Part shown: positions 21,750 to 32,911 of the stretch, one piece after another
Position numbering within the stretch: position 1 is the stretch's first letter
Layout: the number at the start of each line of letters is the position of its first letter
Assembly: GCA_030704615.1 (NCBI GenBank)
Contig: CM060734.1
Location: 8,058,001-8,122,000, forward strand
DNA from: Takakia lepidozioides
Lineage: Eukaryota > Streptophyta > Takakiopsida > Takakiales > Takakiaceae
Direction of reading: 5' to 3'
DNA length: 64,000 nt
The notes under the pieces: generated by a model
What the model saw: only the letters and a program-made list of their open reading frames with translations
Told to the model about the DNA's origin: nothing
Databases searched by the model: none
Position numbers and translations under genes: made by a program

Positions 21750-23700
21750 GACAACAGGGGAGCAAGGCACAACGAAACAGTGGGGAGCACATAACAGGGG
21801 AGCAAAGAGACTACGAGGGGAAGATGACGATACAACAGAGCGGAAAATACCAGACAACAGGGGAGGAAGGGACAATGAAGCATAGGGGAGCAGAGGAAGC
21901 ACAGTTACCTGCAACCACTTCTTGTGCGCAAGCACTCCACGATGGAAAATGGCGCCAGATGCAATGTGTTGTACAAAGGCCTTATATTACCAACCATTCT
22001 CTCCATATTTGAGGAAAGTAGACGGCAATAGAGTTGTATCCCTATCCAAGAGAATGAGTGTTCCCGGCTTTACAATGGAATCGCCATGGGCGATTGTGAA
22101 ATCAACTCCTTCAATCTCATCCACAATAGTCTACACTTGCTGGCGTATGAACCCAACTCCAACAACGGACATGGGGGTAGCCTCCAGGAGAGCAGGCGGA
22201 GGAGAGAATGGAGGTCAGCACGATCTATACGACGAAAGAACAAAACAGGGGAGCGAAACGCAATGACACGGAGGACACGGAGGAGCTCCTGAACTGACAG
22301 ACGTGGCGCATGAGGAGTCGTGATCATAAATAGAAATGCCGCCAAAGAGTAATAGCGGCATCTCGCACACGCGCTCGCGTCGGTTGGGCTGAGACGACAG
22401 GGGAGCGTACGATGTATGTATATACATCGTATCTGAATATGATGTATGGCAGATCGCGTACATGATGCCCGAAATGGGGAACGCAAATACTGCAAGGAAC
22501 GGGGGACCAAGCAAAAAAACAGGGGAGCAGGCAGACATGGGAGCGCAGACAAACGGGGGCTGAATACAGGGAGTGGTTGCCAACTTCAATGACTGATAAG
22601 ACCATTTTGTTGCCCCCAAAACTACAACGCACAGCAGCCTATTGCATGCAGCAGTGGAACACATTCCAAACACATGAACAGAACATGAATACAACAAGAA
22701 TGCATCCGAAATGAGCCATACTGGTCAGAATCTGATTGTTAGTCATACCACCTTGTAGCCAGCATATTGAAGATGCCCCGTGATCTGTCACAACACCAGA
22801 GACAAATACTTACATGGAATACGGTCAGAACAAATGGAACAACGTGTGTTGTGGTCATGGGAAACTTGGGAGGACACAGACACATGGATCCAACATGGAA
22901 TGAGAATATTTTTGCACGATAGCCAGGGGATATCCCAGTAGGTTGTTGGCCGCACCATCCAAAACAATTGAAGATTTGGAGGCAAAAAAGCCATCATCAT
23001 AGCGCGAATCATAAGAATAGTGTAAGAAGAAAGAACATTCGTCACACGCGAAGAAGAAACCCTCACTATGTGCAGAAGCCGTTCTTATAGCTCGGTTGTG
23101 GAACGTCGATGGAAAATGGACGGTCAGAAACAGGGGAGTAGAGATACAGGGGAGCGAAGGAGGGGAGCATAAGTATAAAAGAGCGAAGGAGGGGAGCATA
23201 AGTATAAAAGAGCGAAGGAGGGGAGCGGAAAGGGGGGGGGGGGGGGGGGCAAGAGGGGAGCAGAGATATATGGGAGCTAGGGGAGCGGTTTCGCGCCAGG
23301 GGGAGCGAATCAGGGGAGCAGAGACACAGGGGAGCGGAGAGCGGCCGGGGGTGGGGAAACAGAGGAAGCAGATATACAAGGGAGCGGAGAGCAGCGCGGG
23401 GGGAGGGGAGCAGAGCTACAGGGGAGCGAGCGAAGAGGGGAGCAGATATACAGGGGATCGGAGAGCGGCTGGGGGCGGGGGACGGGGAGTAGAAATATAG
23501 GGGAGCGAAGAGCGGCGCGGGGGGGGGAACAGGGGAGTTAGATCTGCAGGGGAGCGGAGAGTGTCGCGGAGAGGGGGAACGGAGAAGCGGGGGAGCGGGC
23601 GGGCCGGGCGGGGAGGGGCGGGGCGGGTCGGGTCTGGGGGCGGGCAGGGCTGCGCCCAGGGGGGGGGGGATTTGACAGGGAGGCTCCGGCAGCGCGCCGG
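21750..23700 (+). repeat. G-rich region with about twenty GGGGAGC motifs
   Basis: The word AGGGGAGC recurs about twenty times, sparsely from 21757 to 22530 and densely from 23130 to 23600, with an 18-G run at 23232. The spacing is irregular and the sequence between copies is largely different, so this is not a simple microsatellite. The plus-strand ORF at 23096-23500 is a by-product of the purine-rich composition. Part of it may be the upstream region of the mitoferrin gene. Confidence 0.6.
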
Positions 23701-23935
23701 AGGCCGCACGCCTCTGTGGGAGTGGGGCCCACGCTCTCGCACGCGCGCATTAAACTCCCGTCCTGTGTCTAGTGTAAACTGTAAACCTTTGAAAAATACT
23801 CAAAAAAAGAAGGAAACACTTTATCTAGTTCACGGTGTGAGAAGGGCTAAAATTAAGCGCTTTGCTTGCGCTGTGGAGAGGGATGGTTTTTAGGGTTTGG
23901 AGAGTCCTCTGTGAATTGGGTCTGTAGGTCCTCGC

Positions 23936-26158
23936 ATGGCCGAGAGTGTGGCAGCATCAGAGCTGCGAGAAAGAGCGTTCCTGGCAAAGACGTCACAGCC
24001 GTCGACTAGCTATGGAGGTGGTGGAGAAATGGGTGCTCCACATAAGGAAACCTTTCAAACAAAAACAGGAGGAGGGGCGGGACAACAACAACGGATGCAC
24101 GATGGGCTGTCGTTTGGGCAGTACATGCTGGCGGGATCCCTAGCTGGGATGACAGAGCACATGGCGATGTTTCCTGTAGATCTTATCAAGACGCGGATGC
24201 AGATGATGCAGAGTGCGGGGGGGTCGGACCATGTCACAGTTTTGAAGTCCATGAGGGATATCCTTAAGAAGGAAGGGCTGTTAGGGCTGTACAGAGGTAT
24301 CGGTGCAATGGGGTTAGGGGCTGGTCCAGCGCATGCTGTCTATTTTGCAACTTATGAGACCGTTAAGGAGAAATTAGGGGGAAATAGAGAGGGCCATCAT
24401 CCATTGCTTCATGCCATAGCTGGTGCTTGCGCAACTGTTTCCAGCGATGCTGTATTTACTCCCATGGATGTGGTCAAGCAAAGATTGCAGCTGAGAAGGA
24501 GCCCGTATAAGGGCGTTTGGAATTGCATTCAGCGCATGCTGAAAGAGGAGGGGATGGGAGCGTTCTATGCATCATACAGGACCACCGTGCTGATGAACAT
24601 CCCGTTCACGGCCATCCACTTTGCATCATACGAGGCAGTAAAAAAGGTATCTTTGATCAATCAATTGTTGAGAGAGAGAAAGGGAGAGAGAGGATTGCCC
24701 TGACATGCTTGTTTATCTTTCTTTGAGCTCCCAGAGGCAACAGTTGTTTTGAAGTACCTCCCAAGAACTGATAGCCATCCCGGAGACTGGAAAATGCTCC
24801 TATAAATTCATATTCTGCACTGGTATACAGCATAACCCAGCTTAATGCTAGTAAGATTGGTTTCACCCAGGCGCCTGGGACTTCTGTTTATTTACAATAG
24901 GTCATTTTGTAAACTTATTCAGCATTTCCAAATTGGCAGCAGCGTTGGAATCAGGTTATTTGAAGATTTATGTGTCCTGCTCAAACATTCGATAATTAAG
25001 CAGGCCCGGACACAAGACTGCTTGGCTGACTAATTTGCTCTGATCTCCTTGTAATTGTTGCTAGATGCTGGTTGAAAAGTACCCGGAGTATGCTGATGAG
25101 GAGCATTTGATTGTGCACCTAATAGCAGGCGGGGTGGCGGGTGGACTGGCCAGTGCCGTCACAACCCCCCTTGATGTTATAAAAACAAGGTTGCAATGCC
25201 AGGTATTGTCTTTCTGCGTATCTAGAATGACGTTTGTGTTTTGAGAGAAGGATTCCACTGGGGGAAGCTCTGAGGGTCGTGCTCTCAGTGTATTCTGCTG
25301 TGCTTTAGCTTTCAGTCAGCGAATTTGGAGGCAGGAAGGAAGGTTGTGGGATGGAGAGAGATGATGATGTACTTTGACCTTTCCCTGCAGACATTCGCTA
25401 TGACGTCGCTTGAGGCATAGCCACTGGGATACTGACCTTCCACGTTCCGGTGAGAGAGAGAAATGTACTCATAAGGCATTTGCTGTAGCCTTGTGGACGG
25501 TGTGTGGGAGAGTGAGAGAGGGGAGACGCACCATGGAGACAGAATTACCTAGTCATTGCTGCCCTTCCTTGAGGCATAGTTCCATACGAACCCTCCTGGC
25601 TGGATGTTAACGAATAAGATCAAACCCCAAAATTCTAGAGCCTCTTGTTGCACAGCCAAAATTTGAACACAAGCCTGGTTTAATTCTGTTGGTGGGTGGG
25701 TGACAAAGTGCCCCGTCAAAGTCTTTGAGTTTGGTTATTCCATACATAAAATACCATCACTTTGATCTGAGGAGCAGCACATATGTATACTCTGTGACCC
25801 CTTCTCACTCTCAGAATCTGTTCATGAACCACATCTCTCTGTTATTTGTGCAGTTGTCGACTGGCTTTTTCAATTTTGAGATAAAGCTGTGGAAATTCAC
25901 TGAACTTCCTTTATTGATAGAAAGGATTCTGCTTTCATACGGGGGTGTTTGCAGGGGGTATGCGGAGCAGAGCGATTCAGCAGTGGATCAGTGATGGAGG
26001 TAGCAGGCAGGATTGTAAAGCAAGAAGGGTGGAGTGCACTGCTCAGGGGCATGCGACCCCGTGTTTTATTCCACACACCTGCAGCTGCTATCTGCTGGTC
26101 AACTTATGAAGCTGCCAAATCTTTTTTACAAAAATGGAATGAAAAGCACAGGCTATAA
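23936..26158 (+). CDS. MIT: Mitoferrin-type mitochondrial iron carrier
   Basis: Three exons: 23936-24646, 25065-25202 and 25955-26158, all phase 0 with GT-AG borders, give 350 residues. The protein is a mitochondrial carrier family member with three repeats. The signature motifs are FPVDLIKTRMQ, FTPMDVVKQRLQ and TTPLDVIKTRLQ, the last completed across the exon 2 region. The C-terminal GVCGAERFSSGS and HTPAAAICWSTYEAAKSF are typical of plant mitoferrins (Arabidopsis MIT1/MIT2). The known family role is import of iron across the inner mitochondrial membrane for Fe-S cluster and heme synthesis. The N-terminal ~60 residues are variable and Gly/Gln-rich. ATG at 23936 is the first start in frame. 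The upstream 2 kb is unusually G-rich. The gene looks intact. Confidence 0.95.
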
Positions 26159-26159
26159 G

Positions 26160-27130
26160 CCTTTCTCAAATTTGGGACGGTTTTCAAATGGAATGGTTTG
26201 TCATTGTTTGAGGAGTGGGGAGTCAATTCTGGGGGGGGTGGTACATGTGTCTCACAACATATCATTGTTCAAATTTGATTGAGAAGGGCTGCCTCTTTCA
26301 CTTACATATGCAAGTCTGGAGAATCCGGGTTTCTGATTGACACTTGTTCCAATAATATTAATCAACAAATACCCTCACTGTTGGTCGCAGTGAATCTCTT
26401 TCTGTGACCAGGTTATACAAGCTCAGACAATGACAAGATACCCAGTTCCCTTTCCAATTGATTGGGAAAGCCAGGCTTCCCACTAACTACTTGAGAATCT
26501 TTGGGCTACTATTGGAAGGCAGTGTCAATTGAAGACTGAAGACAATCCTGAATTGGAGAAACTGCAAGCCGACGCAGATGAGCACAAGTATCAGAAAAGA
26601 TAACAGCCTTTCCTTCAAAGTGACAGTTGGCAGATGGGGGGTCCATCTGCACCATGTTGTCTGGCTGACCTTAACAGTAGACAAGGGAGATGCGATCATG
26701 GTCGCTGACCTCCCAGTTGACCTCCCAAGAACCTCATATGTTGAATTTGAAATCCAATGGACTGATATCCCTTGAATGAGTACTAAAGTGACAAGATGGG
26801 GAGAAGAGAGTGACACAGCAATATAGTTTCGTTTCCATGACTCAGCACCATTGGATCCAAAACCAAAGCTTATAGGCTAGGCCCAGAAGAGGATGTAAAG
26901 TAATATCTGCAGTGACTGCATTAGTGTCATAAATGCAATCTGAAGCAAGTGCGATCTAACTTACTGCAGGTCAAGCAAATAGTGTCCAAGACTAAATCTT
27001 GTGAAATGGTAATGATAACTAAACCCTAGAGTATAGAGATAGAGAATGTACTCATAAGACGACGTTTGCGGTAGCCTTGTGACCATTGACCCCGCACTCA
27101 GTTTGAGCGGAACACGACGGCACAGACTAC
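26160..27130. other. Intergenic, no gene recognised
   Basis: Overlapping short ORFs occur at 26487-26816 (minus) and 26578-26775 (plus). The plus ORF has a protein-like beta pattern but no recognisable domain or neighbouring exon, so neither is called as a gene. Confidence 0.4.
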
Positions 27131-27135
27131 CTTTG

Positions 27136-27663
27136 TCAAAGGCTAACACCGGTAGTATGACCGTACTTACCTTGGAACAAACAATTGATCCGAGTTTTCC
27201 AAATATCCTCTAGAAATCCCTTTACACAAGCATCAATCTGCTCTGTGTGGTTTGCCCAATAACTAGGCCCCAAAAGGGCCTGGGCTTTTGGCTCAGCCTC
27301 AGTCTCCACCATGTGAGCAATTGCACCTTGTGCTCCCCGGTGTGTCGGTGTAACCGGCAACGTGGCAGCAGGTGTCTTAGTGACTCTGTCGGGTGTCTTA
27401 GTGGCAGCTGGTGTCTTTGTGGCTTTCTCGCTTGTCAATGCATGTGTCCCTGCCTCATCTCTGGCCTTCTCTCTGGCCTTCTCTCTTGCCCTCTCTTTTG
27501 CCCTCTCTCGGGCTTTCTGTTTCTTAGATGGAGTGGCTGCAGGGGATGCCTCGAGATCGACCATGTTCGGCCCGAGGGAACTTACACCCTCATGTTGTTT
27601 TGTGGGTGTTCTGTTGACTCCCCCCTCCGCAACCTCTGCTTGCTCTTTTGCTGGGGATTGCAT
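27136..27663 (-). CDS. Lys/Thr-rich ORF, unknown function
   Basis: This 175-codon minus ORF has a basic charged repeat (ARERAKERAREKAREKARDE), several TKTPAAT repeats and then a less biased C-terminal part (LGPSYWANHTEQIDACVKGFLEDIWKTR). A possible donor, CAAG|GTAAGT, near 27172 would end the exon at LFQG. Upstream lies a (TTC)n microsatellite at about 27673-27709, which would encode poly-Lys in this frame. The tail looks like real protein; the repeats are low complexity. It could be an exon of an element-derived gene. No family was recognised. Confidence 0.35.
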   Translation of the reverse strand: MQSPAKEQAEVAEGGVNRTPTKQHEGVSSLGPNMVDLEASPAATPSKKQKARERAKERAREKAREKARDEAGTHALTSEKATKTPAATKTPDRVTKTPAATLPVTPTHRGAQGAIAHMVETEAEPKAQALLGPSYWANHTEQIDACVKGFLEDIWKTRINCLFQGKYGHTTGVSL

Positions 27664-27672
27664 CTGCTTTGC

Positions 27673-27709
27673 CTTCTTCTTCTTCTTCTTCTTCTTCTTC
27701 TTCTTCTTC
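27673..27709 (+). repeat. (TTC)n microsatellite
   Basis: About twelve uninterrupted TTC units. Confidence 0.9.
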
Positions 27710-28109
27710 GTGTGGGCGGGCCACCTGCCTATGCATCGACTTCATCTATGGGCGGATGCCCTGGCTGTTTCCGACGCCCTGCACCTGCCATGCCGACTGC
27801 TGCAGTACCAACCTCCCCAATCCCTATTCGGGCGTACTCTCGCTCCAGGGCCTCGCGTCCACCCGCAAAAGGAACAAGTTGGTGTTCAAGTGTGTCCTCC
27901 CGCCTCCACTTTGGCGACCGAAAAATGCGAACCCAGAGTCGACAGACTGCTGTCGATGACTGCTCGCGCCTGGTGTGACTGCTCGTCGAGTTGGAGCTGT
28001 CGATGATAACACCACCGTGTCGCGATCGTCTTCACTCTGTCATCCCCAACAGGAGGGCCATCATCCAAACCAAACCACAGTGAAAATGAGGGAGAGTCGT
28101 GCAAGTAGT

Positions 28110-28560
28110 CAGAGTAGGGAATAGATCACACAACCCTGAAAGCAAAAGCAACTACTCGCTAACAATCACATGCATAAGGAGAATTCCATGAAGACCCGCG
28201 AACCCCCGCGATCGTGGAGGCAAACAAAACAAAGCGAACAAGACGACGACAAATACCACTACACAAAGCGGAAGAAGCAAGGGCTCACCTGAGACTGCTC
28301 GGCTTCAATTGGCGCGGGCTGTGAGCAAGACAAGGGGATCTCCTGTTGTAGCTTCAGTCTGGCCATGCGAGACGTTGGTCGCGGCCCGTAACTTATAAAG
28401 GTTTCAGTTTGCGCCGCGGTCGAGAACTAGGGTTTCTCTCATGAGAGCCTCGCCCTTCTCGACGCGGCATAAGTCCGAATAATAGAAATGTTGCGCATAA
28501 TGCGTGGTGGCAGTCGGCAAATGGAACTTCATCCACCCGTCACATCAAGGGCTCCAAGTG
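28110..28560. other. Intergenic, no gene recognised
   Basis: No supported ORF or repeat is seen in this stretch. Confidence 0.4.
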
Positions 28561-28701
28561 TATCCGGGAAGCTAGCATAGAATCCGTGCGGACCATCGGG
28601 TCCAAAATCGACGACGGCGGAACATTAATGTGGGGCCGGCCGAAATCATTGTGACAGCTCGCGAACTCTCCCCTTGAGATGATTTCAACGAACCACTCCC
28701 T

Positions 28702-29420
28702 GGATGGAAATATGGCGCGGTAATTCCATCCTTGGGATAAAATTGGATGGAAAAATGGGGCCAAATTTCCATCTAGTGGATGAACATTGACCGGCACGTG
28801 GCCCCCCTCCTCCCGAGATGACTTCATCCAGAGCCCCCATGATGGAAAAGGCGGCCGGAGGGAGATAAGTGGATGTGAACGGCCGAAAAAAGACGCGCAA
28901 GCGATATGGTATCTTGTTGGATATGCCCTCCCTCCCCCCAGACGACTTCATCCAATCCCCCATGGATGGAAATTTGGCGCCGAATTTCCATCCTGGGGAT
29001 GAAATTTGTACCGCTATGGGAAAGAAAAAGACGGCTGGAGGGAGATAAGTGGATGTGAAAGGCCGAAAAAAGACGCGCAAGTGATATGGTATCTTGTTGG
29101 AAGTGTAAAACATACCTATCTTGGGACAAAAAAACTCTGAAAATGGGAAATAATGGGTGAAAAAGATCCAGGACAGTTCCATCTGACCGCGCTGGATGGA
29201 AAAACGGCGTCGAATTTCCATCTTGGGGGATGAACTTGATGTGCCAGGTGTCGCTCCCTCCACCCGAGCGGACTTCATCCAAACCCCCTATATGGAAATT
29301 CGGCACCATATTTCCATGGGGGGGGGGGTTTGGATGAAGTCCTCTCAGGCGAAGGGTGCAACACATGGCACATCAAGTTCATCCCCTGGATGGAAAAACG
29401 GCGCCGAATTTCCATCCAAG
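28702..29420. repeat. Field of ~30-bp palindromes within a larger foldback
   Basis: Six related quasi-palindromes of the form GGATGGAAA...TTTCCATCC lie at 28702-28731, 28745-28774, 28964-28993, 29194-29223, 29290-29318 and 29388-29417. The one at 28964 has a single mismatched pair. The last three are part of a larger ~230-bp palindrome (29192-29420): 29223-29281 is the inverted partner of 29332-29390 (GGATGAACTTGATGTGCCA against TGGCACATCAAGTTCATCC). A ~70-bp direct repeat with few differences (28851-28921 and 29031-29101, 180-base offset) lies between. It is probably a foldback or MITE family inserted in itself. No coding capacity is seen. Confidence 0.7.
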
Positions 29421-29429
29421 GGGGGTTGG

Positions 29430-30040
29430 ATGAGAATATTGTCTTCAGGTTGCCCACACAACGGGCATTTGCAATCCCCCTTTCCTCTAAATTTCAGTCT
29501 AGTGTCGAGGGCGGGTAAACCCTTGATGTCATCCATGATGGCCTCTCCCATGTCACAGACTGGAAACAAGTTCAGGGAAATATTCTGCCTAACTTCATTT
29601 TCATCAGACAATTTCCTGGCAATTATAGAGAGAGAGAGGAATGGGAAGCAACTCTAAGATGGAGCAAAAAGGGGTGACTGCAGCAGATACAGCAAACCAC
29701 ACAATTTGCAGAGAAAACAGTGGTAAGGCACACTGACATTTATTGACAGACCCTTGAGAGACTGACCAAGGGACCTCTCATCGATCTCCATCTCTAACAC
29801 CGTAGGTAGCTAGTACATAAATTTATTGCTTATCTCTTAACTTCCACCTACAAGCAAACAGCGAAGCCCACACTGCAGGGTTGTAGGCAAAAATAACTTC
29901 TCTAAAAGTGAGACACCGATTGTGGTAGCTTCTCCTCTGTATAAGCACTGCATTAACAAATTCCTTTCATTCCAACAAAGACTGTACTTGGGCTTGTTCC
30001 TCCAATTGTCAGCTGACAGGCATCACCTCTGACCAGCGTG
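29430..30040. other. Region downstream of NF-YC
   Basis: No gene was recognised. It probably includes the 3' UTR of the minus-strand NF-YC gene near 30040. A short GA tract lies at 29628-29637. Confidence 0.4.
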
Positions 30041-30046
30041 CAGCAT

Positions 30047-31998
30047 TTACTGCATGTGCCCTTGCTGCAATAAAAATCACACCCATCATTAGCATGCCAC
30101 ACACAACTTTCAGCCAGCCCACAATATAACCCGTAACCCAACAAATCTCGTCAAACTGAACCCGATTTTGAAACATAATAATTGCAAACAATCTGCTGAA
30201 TGTGAAGAGGAGGCCATCTCCCACAGGTTCACATTCTGAACATTCAAAACAAAGGGACCATTGCCTAAAGTGCAGTTCAAAGGTAACAAAGAGCATTGAG
30301 TCGCACAATCGGGTGTGTTCATCAATCAACAACCACTATGCGATGCAGGAGTACCTGTGGTGGCTGATACATCAGCTGAGGAGCGGGAGGAAGTGTTGGT
30401 TGAACCACCATCATCTCCTGCAGGAACTCACCGCCACTCTTAGTCGCATAACTTGCTATCTGTGACTACAATATCTCTCACAGCAATGAGATATGGTTAT
30501 GACGTAAACTACAATCATTATGTCTGTATTGACACCACCTTTCTTAAGGAACAAAACAGGGAGAACACACAAATTCATGGTGTATGAAACATGACTAGGA
30601 GAATTACAGACAGCCTTAATCTTCCTCAATGAAAGGAAACAAAAGCAGACTTCAGTAATACAGTTGTGGGTGCCAACAGCTGTCTGCACAGAGACACTTC
30701 TCAAAATCCACATTTAAAATCTACCTTGGTGTTTCAGAACCTGCTTCCAAGGGAGCCACTTACAGGAGATGCCATAGGGTGGTGCATTGTTTGAGTGGGA
30801 TAATACATCCCTCCATATGAAACTGGGTCGCCAGCAACTCCAGACCATGGCACTCCCAAATCCTCGTCCTAAAAACCAACAAGCATAAGAAACTTCAGCC
30901 TTCATCAAGTCAATGCTCCGCTGGGACAGGAGTTATGATGGAGACCTTAACTATAAATCAAGGCTACTATTCACTAATGAAAATTGCAACCCACCTTCAG
31001 CTCATCTCGGGGAACAATATCTACAAGGAAATCAAAGATATCACCCCGAGTGATGGCACCAGCAATATCATTTCTTTGGAGTGTTCGCCGTTTGTTCTCC
31101 TCGGTGTGGATCCAGGAGCGAAGAGTCAACTCTAAAATAAACATTTCGCAGGCTTTTGCAAAAAGGACTGGAGCCTCTGCAGCAATCATCTGCACCCACA
31201 CATGGTGCGACACATGTCAGAAAACCACCCCTCGGCTTGCATCTAGAAGAAGACCTAACCTTGCACAGTAACCCTACTACCAACAACCTCAAATTCAGTA
31301 ACCCTATCTCCCTCATGTGACACAAAACAACGATGGTGGTCGATTGCTAGGTCCCAATCCATACGCTGCAAACACTTTCTCCTCCCCAACCGCCCTAGCC
31401 AACCGTGTTTACCTTCACATCTTCATCGGACTTCATAATCTTCTTAATGCGCGCTAAGGGCAGCTGATGATTTTTGAACTCTGCGAAAAAAGATGAACAA
31501 CATCTTCAATAACGGGTTACGAGATTGGATCATCAACTGAACTGTTGCAACCTGTTCTACAATCCTTACCGTTTACTTGCTCCATCTCTTGGATCTGCTG
31601 CTGCCAGAAGAGCTGCAGCTGCTGCTTTTGCAATTGCTGGTAATGTAGCTGCGGCTGAATCTGTGGTTGCAGCTACACAGAGGAGACCACGACTCCATCA
31701 AACACAACATCGTGCATGATTATGCCTACAGAAACTGCCCTTCAACCATCCTGCATGCCGCTGTGGCCGCACAGAGAACACCATGAATCGCATATAAACA
31801 TACCATTACATCGTAACGGCCAAGGAACTTATCATACGTGAACACTCAAGGGTCACACACAGCCCACAAAACCGAAATGGACAATGTAACAACGGAAACC
31901 TGCTGCTGCGGCGGAGGATAGTGCATTTGCGGAGGCATTACGTTCCCGGGGTGCATCCCTGGTGAAGACGCCGGCATGTGGTGTTGGTGTGCCGCCAT
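30047..31998 (-). CDS. NF-YC: NF-YC, histone-fold subunit of the CCAAT-binding factor
   Basis: Seven exons join without a frame break: 31998-31900, 31672-31570, 31480-31413, 31189-30995, 30868-30764, 30417-30355 and 30064-30047 (stop), giving 216 residues. The N-terminus is His/Pro/Gln-rich, then Gln-rich ([13 protein letters not shown]). The conserved core follows at about residues 68-155: [21 protein letters not shown], then [39 protein letters not shown] and [16 protein letters not shown] pairs with NF-YB through this H2A-like fold in the nucleus, then recruits NF-YA to CCAAT boxes; NF-YB/C dimers also bind CCT-domain proteins. The C-terminal tail is short and Pro/Tyr-rich. ATG at 31998 gives MAAHQHH. 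The last coding exon is tiny (five codons). The gene is divergent to the U-box gene. Confidence 0.93.
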
Positions 31999-32911
31999 AG
32001 CTGCGAACCTCGGACTTCTTTGCACTTCCCTCTTCAAAGAGTTCTTTCCCCTGTCCGGTCGTGCACAGTGCCGCCCATGTGCATCATGCATGCTTGTGTT
32101 TTCGTTGGGATCTCATTTGGGCTTGTCTGTACAGCTGCCCTACCAACAAACAAGCATCTCAACACAACGACATCGACAAAAGTTAGCGTAGAAAAAGTCA
32201 ATTGCCACGTTAACAATTCCAATCATGTGAACCAATTACCTCCCAGACTTGACTTTTATGGGCGATCAGACAAATCATGATGCGGAATTTAATGGTAGTC
32301 ACAGTCCTAAATACAGATGATGAGACTCCGGACGCCAGGGAATACACTGTAGATCCGCAAGAATCTCGGTAATTGCTCTGCAATTTGCAAGAGTAGATGT
32401 GGAAATAGTTGTGAATGCAGAGAGAGAGAGAGATGCTTGTGAGGTGAGCTTAGACTCTTGGGGTCAATCTGGATATGGGTTTATTTTCTTCTGCATGCAA
32501 GAGAGGGGTAGAAGCATGAAGGAGTCTTTGGGGTTGTTGGGCTTGCTGAGGGGCACAGAGGAGGGGGCAGCTGTGAAGCATGGGAGTTTGTCCCATGGAC
32601 CACAGCTACAATTTGCACAGTAGGATGCGCATCACGGTGGGAAGCTTGGTGATGTCTAGTGGCAGTACCGAGGGTGACCTCAAACAGCACAGATTATGAG
32701 GGGATGGTGAACGTCTTCCAGGTCCCATTATAGGAGTGTCTATGAAACTCACAGTATCAGCTGCGAGTATACGATGTTGAGCCACTGAGGAACATTTGGG
32801 CGTTCTTGAATGATGGGAACTCACACTCGAGCATGGTGGATGTACATATATACGATGCAACGATGAGGATTTAGCAAATCGAATGTCTGCATCGGGTGGT
32901 TTGTGTGGTCA
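31999..32911. promoter_or_regulatory. Shared upstream region of two divergent genes
   Basis: About 0.9 kb separates the NF-YC start (minus) from the U-box/ARM gene start (plus). It must hold the 5' UTRs and promoters of both, or one bidirectional promoter. A GA tract lies at 32420-32433. No TATA box could be placed with confidence. Confidence 0.4.

Noticed and set aside
22070-22697. Two 160-codon minus ORFs
   Set aside because: They overlap each other in different frames, are Cys/Leu/Ser-rich from the complementary pyrimidine bias, and have no recognisable feature.
23096-23500. 134-codon plus ORF rich in Gly, Glu and Arg
   Set aside because: It is a by-product of the purine-rich GGGGAGC region; the composition is low complexity and no domain is visible.
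26487-26816. Overlapping minus and plus ORFs after mitoferrin
   Set aside because: The two exclude each other, neither has a domain, and no exon partner was found.
27247-28006. Plus-strand ORFs of 243 and 214 codons
   Set aside because: They are antisense to the Lys-rich ORF and the TTC microsatellite. The Ser, Leu and Phe bias comes from pyrimidine-rich sequence.
28685-29366. Minus ORFs of 180 and 197 codons
   Set aside because: They run through the palindrome field and repeat the same peptide because of the direct duplication; there is no sign of selection.
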